The translations under genes were made by a program, and so were the position numbers. Of a DNA stretch of 10,790 nt, positions 6,348 through 10,790 are shown piece after piece. The notes under the pieces are model-generated. The model ran no database searches. It was given only the letters and a program-made list of their open reading frames with translations, and was not told where the DNA came from. This stretch comes from Thermoanaerobacterium sp. (lineage in GTDB: Bacteria > Bacillota > Thermoanaerobacteria > Thermoanaerobacterales > Thermoanaerobacteraceae): positions 1 through 10,790 of the forward strand of contig JASBVU010000031.1 of the NCBI GenBank assembly GCA_029960905.1. Direction: 5' to 3'. Numbering within the stretch: position 1 is the first letter of the stretch; every line of letters begins with the position of its first letter.

Positions 6348-6575
6348 TTATCTAAGTGTACCTTTATTAGCGATTTGGCTTTCAGCCATTTGGATCATTT
6401 TTTTCACCATGTGACCACCTACAGCGCCGCAATCACGAGATGTAAGTGTGCCCCAATAACCATCGGCTGGAGGATTTATTCCAAGTTCGCTTGCTATTTC
6501 GTATTTCCATTTGCTCATAGCTTGCTTAGCTTCTCTTACTACAAGAGGATTTTTTGTCTCTGAACCTGCTGCCAT
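6348..6575 (-). CDS. Alpha/beta-type small acid-soluble spore protein (copy 2)
   Basis: Tandem paralogue of copy 1, 75 residues, with the same GPR-cleavage segment KYEIASELGI (24-33) and DNA-binding segment SRDCGAVGGHMVKKMI (46-61). Only the tail differs: Lys71 and Arg75 replace Asn71 and Lys75. As in copy 1, the start is the ATG at 6575 after GGAGGTGAT, not the ATG at 6590 that includes this site. The upstream sequence shares the -10 element with copy 1, but the -35 region is unrelated, so expression strength may differ. It has its own terminator one base past the stop codon. No terminator separates it from degV upstream, so some read-through from the fakA-recG-degV transcript is possible during growth. 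Confidence 0.96.
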   Translation of the reverse strand: MAAGSETKNPLVVREAKQAMSKWKYEIASELGINPPADGYWGTLTSRDCGAVGGHMVKKMIQMAESQIANKGTLR

Positions 6576-6615
6576 TTTTATCACCTCCATTTAATGATTT
6601 CAATATTAATTTGCC
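6364..6615. repeat. 252-bp direct repeat, copy B (SASP gene 2 and its 5' region)
   Basis: Partner of the repeat at 5997-6248, 98.8 percent identical by my count. The upstream boundary falls inside the promoter spacer, and the downstream boundary falls about five codons before the stop. Confidence 0.93.
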
Positions 6616-6636
6616 CAATAAAGACATCAATAAACT
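6607..6636 (-). promoter_or_regulatory. Candidate sigma-G promoter of SASP copy 2, altered -35
   Basis: The -10 element CAAATTA (complement of 6607-6613) is identical to that of copy 1. At the same 17-nt spacing the -35 box is AGTTTA (complement of 6631-6636), where GTTTA fits GHATR at four of five positions. It is weaker than the copy 1 promoter on paper. Confidence 0.45.
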
Positions 6637-6661
6637 ATAATTTATTTAGCAATTTTGTTTC

Positions 6662-6694
6662 GAGGTGACAAAAATGGCGTTAAAACTTATTTAA
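6662..6694 (+). other. Orphan SASP-like start (Shine-Dalgarno plus ATGGC) with 6-codon frame
   Basis: On the plus strand GAGGTGACAAAAATGGC (6662-6678) matches the minus-strand start of both SASP genes (GAGGTGATAAAAATGGC) at 16 of 17 positions. The frame from the ATG at 6674 encodes only MALKLI before TAA at 6692-6694. It could be a decayed inverted fragment of a third SASP gene, a leader peptide or chance. It is not counted as a gene. Confidence 0.3.
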
Positions 6695-6702
6695 AATAAA
6701 AA

Positions 6703-7545
6703 TTAATTAAATTCAAAAAATATTCCAACAGCAGACGGTCCAGCATGAACGCCAACTGTGCAACCGGCTCTGCTTTTAATAAAATTAGTTGCACCAAATT
6801 CGTTGCGAATGGCATTTTCAATTTCTAACATAAACTCTTCTCTATCAGTATGCAAAAGCCCAATCTCTTTTTCAGTAAAATCAATTTTTGTATCTCTCAT
6901 GTAATTTATAATCCATTTTATGGCATTCTTTCTGCCTCTAACCTTATCTTTTATCTCTAATTCACCATCGTTATTAATAAGTATCGGCTTAATATTCAAA
7001 ATGCTTCCTAAAATTGCTTGTGTCTTTTTTAATCTTCCTCCTCTATAAAGATAATCCAGCGAATCAAAAATCATTGTATAGCTAATTTTAGGTATCATAT
7101 TTGTTACTCTGGCAATTATCTCATCACTGGTATTGCCATTGCATGCCATCCTTGCTGCTTCTATAACAATAAACCCAGCACCTAAAGAAAAATTTTTAGA
7201 ATCAATCACGGTTATGTTTGGATTTTTTAAGTTGTCTTTAGCCAACAATGCTGACTGATATGTCCCACTTAATTTTGATGACATTAAAATACAGATTATT
7301 TCATCGTAACTTTTCAATAAGTCACTAAAGACATCCATAAACTCAATAGGAGATACTTGTGAAGTACTAGGCATTTTCCCAGAGTTCAGTAAATCATAAA
7401 ATTCATCTTTTTTTATATCTATCCCATCCTTATAAGAGACACCATCAATATCAATTGTAAGCGGTACAACATATATATCGTATAGTTTTACAATATCGTC
7501 TGGAATATCAGATACACTGTCTGTGACTATGGCTATCTTTCCCAT
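6703..7545 (-). CDS. DegV family fatty-acid-binding protein (FakB-like)
   Basis: DegV proteins bind one fatty acid in a buried pocket. When paired with the kinase FakA they act as FakB, presenting the carboxylate for phosphorylation to acyl phosphate, which enters phospholipid synthesis. The 280 residues match the family. Motifs are TDSVSDIP (8-15), STSQVSP (60-66), SSKLSGTYQSAL (89-100), LYRGGRLKK (166-174) and GVHAGPSAVGIFF (265-277) with His267 near the ligand carboxylate in homologues. The ATG at 7545 has GGAGG 8 nt upstream, and the gene follows recG by 19 nt in the same direction as fakA. That context supports a FakB role, although genomes often hold several DegV paralogues of differing lipid preference and the ligand cannot be read from sequence. 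No hairpin terminator is visible after it. Confidence 0.93.
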   Translation of the reverse strand: MGKIAIVTDSVSDIPDDIVKLYDIYVVPLTIDIDGVSYKDGIDIKKDEFYDLLNSGKMPSTSQVSPIEFMDVFSDLLKSYDEIICILMSSKLSGTYQSALLAKDNLKNPNITVIDSKNFSLGAGFIVIEAARMACNGNTSDEIIARVTNMIPKISYTMIFDSLDYLYRGGRLKKTQAILGSILNIKPILINNDGELEIKDKVRGRKNAIKWIINYMRDTKIDFTEKEIGLLHTDREEFMLEIENAIRNEFGATNFIKSRAGCTVGVHAGPSAVGIFFEFN

Positions 7546-7564
7546 TCTCTCTTCCTCCCAGCAA

Positions 7565-9613
7565 TTAATTTAATATAATCCCATCTAACTTATCTTTAAA
7601 TCGCTCTATCAATTCCGCTTTCATTTTACTATGTCTTTCGAAAGTGCCATCATCATTTATAAATTTTTCTACAGCTTTTTGAGCTAATTTTAATGTTTCA
7701 ATATCATCAAATATATTCGCCAATTTAAGTTCAGGTAATCCGTGTTGTTTTACGCCAAAAAATTCTCCTGGACCTCTTATCTCCAAATCTTTTTCGGCAA
7801 TTTTAAATCCATCATTCGTTTCGGTCATCACTTTCAATCTTTTTTTTACAACATCGGAATATGAGTAGGCTATCAAAATGCAATACGATTGATGTGACGA
7901 TCTTCCAACACGCCCTCTTAATTGATGTAACTGCGCCAATCCAAATCTTTCTGCATTTTCAATGACGATTACTGTTGCATTTGGGACATTTACACCTACT
8001 TCAATAACTGTTGTTGAGACTAATATGTCTATTTTACCATCAACAAATTCACTCATCACTTTATCCTTATCATTTGAATTCATCCCGCCATGTACTAATC
8101 CAACTCTAAAATCTTTAAAAACCCCTTTATAAATTTCTTCATAGACAACCTCCGCCGATTTTGCATATATAGTTTCTGAATCCTCTATCAATGGGCAAAC
8201 TATGTAAGCCTGGCGTCCCTTTTTTATTTCATTTATGACAAATTTATATGCTCTTTCTCTTAAAGCTCCACTCACTGCATACGTCTCAACTTTCTTTCTT
8301 CCTGGAGGCAATTCGTCTATTATAGACATATCCAAATCTCCATACAACATTAGTGCCAATGTCCTTGGAATAGGCGTTGCTGTCATTACAAGGACATTGG
8401 TTTGGCTGCCTTTATCTTTAAACACAGCTCTTTGGCGAACGCCAAATCTATGCTGTTCATCTGTTATCGCCAAACCTAAATTTTTAAACTGAACATTATC
8501 TTCAATTAAAGAATGGGTCCCAACCAATACATCAATCTCACCATTTTTGACTTTTTCTATTATTGAATTTTTCCTTTTGTTGCCAATACTTCCTGTCAAC
8601 AATTCCGTTTTAATGCCTAACTTGTCATACAACTCTTTCAATGACAAATAGTGCTGTTTTGCAAGTATTTCTGTTGGCGCCAATATTGATGCTTGATATC
8701 CATTCTTTACTGCAACGTACATTGCTGCTGCCGCTATGATCGTCTTCCCAGAGCCAACATCGCCTTGCAAAAGTCTGTTCATCACTTTTCCTGAATACAT
8801 ATCATCTAAGATCTCATTTAAAGCTCTATCCTGTGCTTTAGTAAGGTTAAATTTTAAATTGTTTAGAAATTCGCTTAAATCTACACGCTTAAACTTTATA
8901 CCTGATTTATCGGCATCATACCTATTTTTAATTAAATTTAATCCTAATTGCAAAATAAAAAATTCTTGAAATATAAGCCTATATTTAGATCTCTCTAACA
9001 TTTCCGATGACTCAGGAAAATGGATGTTTTTTATGGCTTTCTTTATGTCTAATAAATTATATTCTGTCAAAAAATCCTCATCAAAAATTTCTTCTATCTC
9101 ATTTATATACTCTTTTAAAAGGTTATAAATTATGTTTCTTAAAATTTTTTGGCTTAATCCATCTGTCAATTTATATATCGGCACAATTCTTCCCGCATTT
9201 AGATTTAAAATATCACTTTTATCCATCGCTGGATTTTCCACGTACACTTGTCCATATTTATAGGCAACTTTGCCATTTATTATATACTCTTCACCAAGTT
9301 TGAAATTATTTTTAATATACGGCTGGTTGTACCAAACAAGTTCTAAAGTCCCACTTCCATCTTTAACAGGTATTTTTGTAATTATGAGCCCTTTAATCTT
9401 ATACTCTCTCGGTTTTCCTGCGATATACGCTTTAAAAGTTTGTTTTTCGCCAATCTTCAACGTATCTATCGGCGTTATTTTCTCCCTGTCTTCATATTCT
9501 CTAGGATAATACTCCAATGCATCCTTTACAGTCTCAATACCAATTCTTTTAAGCAGCGATGCTCTCTTTGGACCTACACCTTTTACATATTGTATTTGTT
9601 TTGAAAGATCCAT
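7565..9613 (-). CDS. recG: ATP-dependent DNA helicase RecG
   Basis: Superfamily 2 translocase that remodels stalled replication forks and branched recombination intermediates. The 682 residues are full length. An N-terminal helix-hairpin-helix-like start (YVKGVGPKRASLLKRIG, 9-25) leads into the OB/wedge domain (about 50-140). The helicase core follows: Walker A GDVGSGKT (284-291), DEQHRFG (385-391), TATPIPRTLALMLYGD (411-426) and QLRGRVGRSS (564-573). The C-terminal TRG segment is seen in GFKIAEKDLEIRGPGEFFG (602-620). No key residue is missing. The ATG at 9613 has AGGTGA upstream, and the TAG stop of fakA is embedded in this site (TAGGTGA), so translation is probably coupled. A fakA-recG linkage with lipid genes is also known in Bacillus. 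Confidence 0.98.
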   Translation of the reverse strand: MDLSKQIQYVKGVGPKRASLLKRIGIETVKDALEYYPREYEDREKITPIDTLKIGEKQTFKAYIAGKPREYKIKGLIITKIPVKDGSGTLELVWYNQPYIKNNFKLGEEYIINGKVAYKYGQVYVENPAMDKSDILNLNAGRIVPIYKLTDGLSQKILRNIIYNLLKEYINEIEEIFDEDFLTEYNLLDIKKAIKNIHFPESSEMLERSKYRLIFQEFFILQLGLNLIKNRYDADKSGIKFKRVDLSEFLNNLKFNLTKAQDRALNEILDDMYSGKVMNRLLQGDVGSGKTIIAAAAMYVAVKNGYQASILAPTEILAKQHYLSLKELYDKLGIKTELLTGSIGNKRKNSIIEKVKNGEIDVLVGTHSLIEDNVQFKNLGLAITDEQHRFGVRQRAVFKDKGSQTNVLVMTATPIPRTLALMLYGDLDMSIIDELPPGRKKVETYAVSGALRERAYKFVINEIKKGRQAYIVCPLIEDSETIYAKSAEVVYEEIYKGVFKDFRVGLVHGGMNSNDKDKVMSEFVDGKIDILVSTTVIEVGVNVPNATVIVIENAERFGLAQLHQLRGRVGRSSHQSYCILIAYSYSDVVKKRLKVMTETNDGFKIAEKDLEIRGPGEFFGVKQHGLPELKLANIFDDIETLKLAQKAVEKFINDDGTFERHSKMKAELIERFKDKLDGIILN

Positions 9614-9615
9614 AA

Positions 9616-9624
9616 AATCACCTA
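9616..9624 (-). promoter_or_regulatory. Stop/Shine-Dalgarno overlap coupling fakA to recG
   Basis: On the minus strand the fakA stop TAG runs directly into GTGA, forming TAGGTGA, which is the recG ribosome site. ATG follows the stop after 8 nt. Ribosomes that terminate on fakA would sit on the recG start. Confidence 0.7.
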
Positions 9625-10790
9625 TTCAATCGAAATCACGTAGTAGTATAGAGGCTGTCCACCATATTGAAGATCCACATCACCATCAAATACTATAGTA
9701 TTTGATAATTTTTTTGCAGTTTCTTCTTCAACTTCTTTTCCATAATAAATGGTTACTATTGAAGTATCATCAGAAATAGTGTCTAGCACCATTTTTCTTG
9801 CCACTTCATTATAGTCAGAGCCCTTATTGGCAAATTGTCCATTTACAAATCCTAAAATTTCTCCAGTCTTGATTTCTACTCCATCTAATACAGTATCTCT
9901 TATAGAATAAGTTATTTCTACTGTTGTAATCTTATCGATCGTCTCATTTATATTTTTAATTGCATCATCTATGCTTGCGTTAACATCGAAGTTTATCATA
10001 GCACTTATAGCCTGATTAAAGCTATAAGTATTGATAACATACACATTTTTGTCTGATAAACCTTTAGCTTGCTCACACGTCATGATTATATTTTTATTAT
10101 TTGGAAAAACAATTATATTTTCTGCATTTATTTCTTTTAAGCCATTTAAGATATCCAAAGCGCTAGGATTCATAGTTTGTCCACCATCTATTACGACATC
10201 GCACCCCAAATCATTAAACAATCTACTTACCCCATCACCAGGAGAAACAGCCAAAAAACCATATTTTTTAATATGCGTTTCCATATCTTTTTTTTCTTTA
10301 TCTTTTGATTCAAAAATTGTATTTTCATGCTGAAGTTTCATATTATCAATTTTGACTTTTATCAATTCACCATACTCTAAACCCTTCTGCAAAACTAAGC
10401 CTGGAGAATTAGTATGTATATGAACTTTTATTAAATCTCCATCTCCAACAACGATTATACTATCACCAAAAGATTCAATTTCGCTTTTAAGCTTAGATGA
10501 ATTTCCGGATTTTGCATTAATAAGCATTTCCGTACAATAAGTGAAATTTATGTCTAAGATATTACTTTCTTTTTTATGAATGTCTTCAACAACGTGCTCG
10601 ACAGCTATCTCATGTCCTTTTATAGCCTGAAGCATTCCTATTAGCATAAATAAAAAGCCTTTTCCACCAGAATCAACTACATGAGCTTGCTTTAACACTG
10701 GCAATAAGTTAGGCGTTCTATCCACTGATTCTGAGGCAGCTTTTACAATTTTCTCCATAAAAATTTCAAAATCGTTAATAGCTGTTAGTT
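9622..10790 (-). CDS. fakA: Fatty acid kinase subunit FakA (DAK2/DegV-like), C-terminal 388 residues
   Basis: Kinase subunit (YloV family) that phosphorylates FakB-bound fatty acids with ATP. The frame stays open to the window edge, so the 5' end lies outside; the Met codon at 10758 is internal. The visible part begins in the DhaL (DAK2) ATP-binding domain, with NLLPVLKQAHVVDSGGKGF near its end. A central domain follows, with GDGDLIKVHIHTNSPGLVLQ, and then the DegV-like C-terminal domain, with FPNNKNIIMTCEQA and the terminal GGQPLYYYVISIE. About 150-160 residues are probably missing compared with family length near 545. The stretch VINTYSFNQAISAM stands where homologues usually have a PTK.xPQG-type motif, a visible departure. 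It is the first visible gene of fakA-recG-degV. Confidence 0.94.
   Translation of the reverse strand, partial: LTAINDFEIFMEKIVKAASESVDRTPNLLPVLKQAHVVDSGGKGFLFMLIGMLQAIKGHEIAVEHVVEDIHKKESNILDINFTYCTEMLINAKSGNSSKLKSEIESFGDSIIVVGDGDLIKVHIHTNSPGLVLQKGLEYGELIKVKIDNMKLQHENTIFESKDKEKKDMETHIKKYGFLAVSPGDGVSRLFNDLGCDVVIDGGQTMNPSALDILNGLKEINAENIIVFPNNKNIIMTCEQAKGLSDKNVYVINTYSFNQAISAMINFDVNASIDDAIKNINETIDKITTVEITYSIRDTVLDGVEIKTGEILGFVNGQFANKGSDYNEVARKMVLDTISDDTSIVTIYYGKEVEEETAKKLSNTIVFDGDVDLQYGGQPLYYYVISIE

Noticed and set aside
5997..6615. Insertion element or CRISPR-like repeat
   Set aside because: The repeated unit is a SASP gene with its 5' region. There are no terminal inverted repeats, target duplications or short regularly spaced repeats.

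Overview
The window looks like the chromosome of a thermophilic, saccharolytic, spore-forming Firmicute close to Thermoanaerobacterium. The phosphotransacetylase and acetate kinase proteins read almost residue for residue like those of that genus as I remember them. The DNA is AT-rich, Shine-Dalgarno sites are strong, TTG starts are frequent, and two small acid-soluble spore proteins plus YlbJ point to endosporulation. All gene content is chromosomal housekeeping, sporulation or lipid metabolism; I see no transposase, integrase, phage gene, CRISPR array, tRNA or rRNA.

Layout. 1-1682 (minus): pta followed 25 nt later by ackA, whose 3' part is cut by the window edge; this is the acetate-forming, ATP-yielding branch from acetyl-CoA. 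1683-1826: divergent intergenic region. 1827-4257 (plus): tmcAL (ylbM), a tRNA-Met cytidine acetate ligase, then the sporulation membrane protein gene ylbJ. 4258-5767 (minus): rsmD, coaD and a conserved coiled-coil gene of unknown function, compact or overlapping; the last meets ylbJ tail to tail with no spacer. 5768-5980: an intergenic region with a candidate promoter, two hairpins and a strong terminator. 5981-6615 (minus): two almost identical alpha/beta-type SASP genes in a 252-bp direct repeat, each with its own terminator. 6703-10790 (minus): fakA (5' end cut by the window edge), recG and degV (fakB-like), an apparent operon.

How the genes fit together. Pta/AckA make acetate and ATP; TmcAL, divergent from them, consumes acetate and ATP to acetylate the tRNA-Met wobble cytidine. 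FakA and the DegV-family protein would form a fatty acid kinase, with recG between them. The SASPs coat spore DNA and YlbJ acts in spore formation, so sporulation genes are scattered among growth genes.

No wholly new system is evident. The points most worth a second look are the SASP duplication whose breakpoint splits the promoter, an inverted SASP-start-like fragment beside it, a possible Shine-Dalgarno-masking hairpin before ylbJ, a terminator hairpin built from the last codons of two convergent genes, an isolated perfect hairpin at 5908-5933, and the uncharacterised coiled-coil protein linked to coaD.
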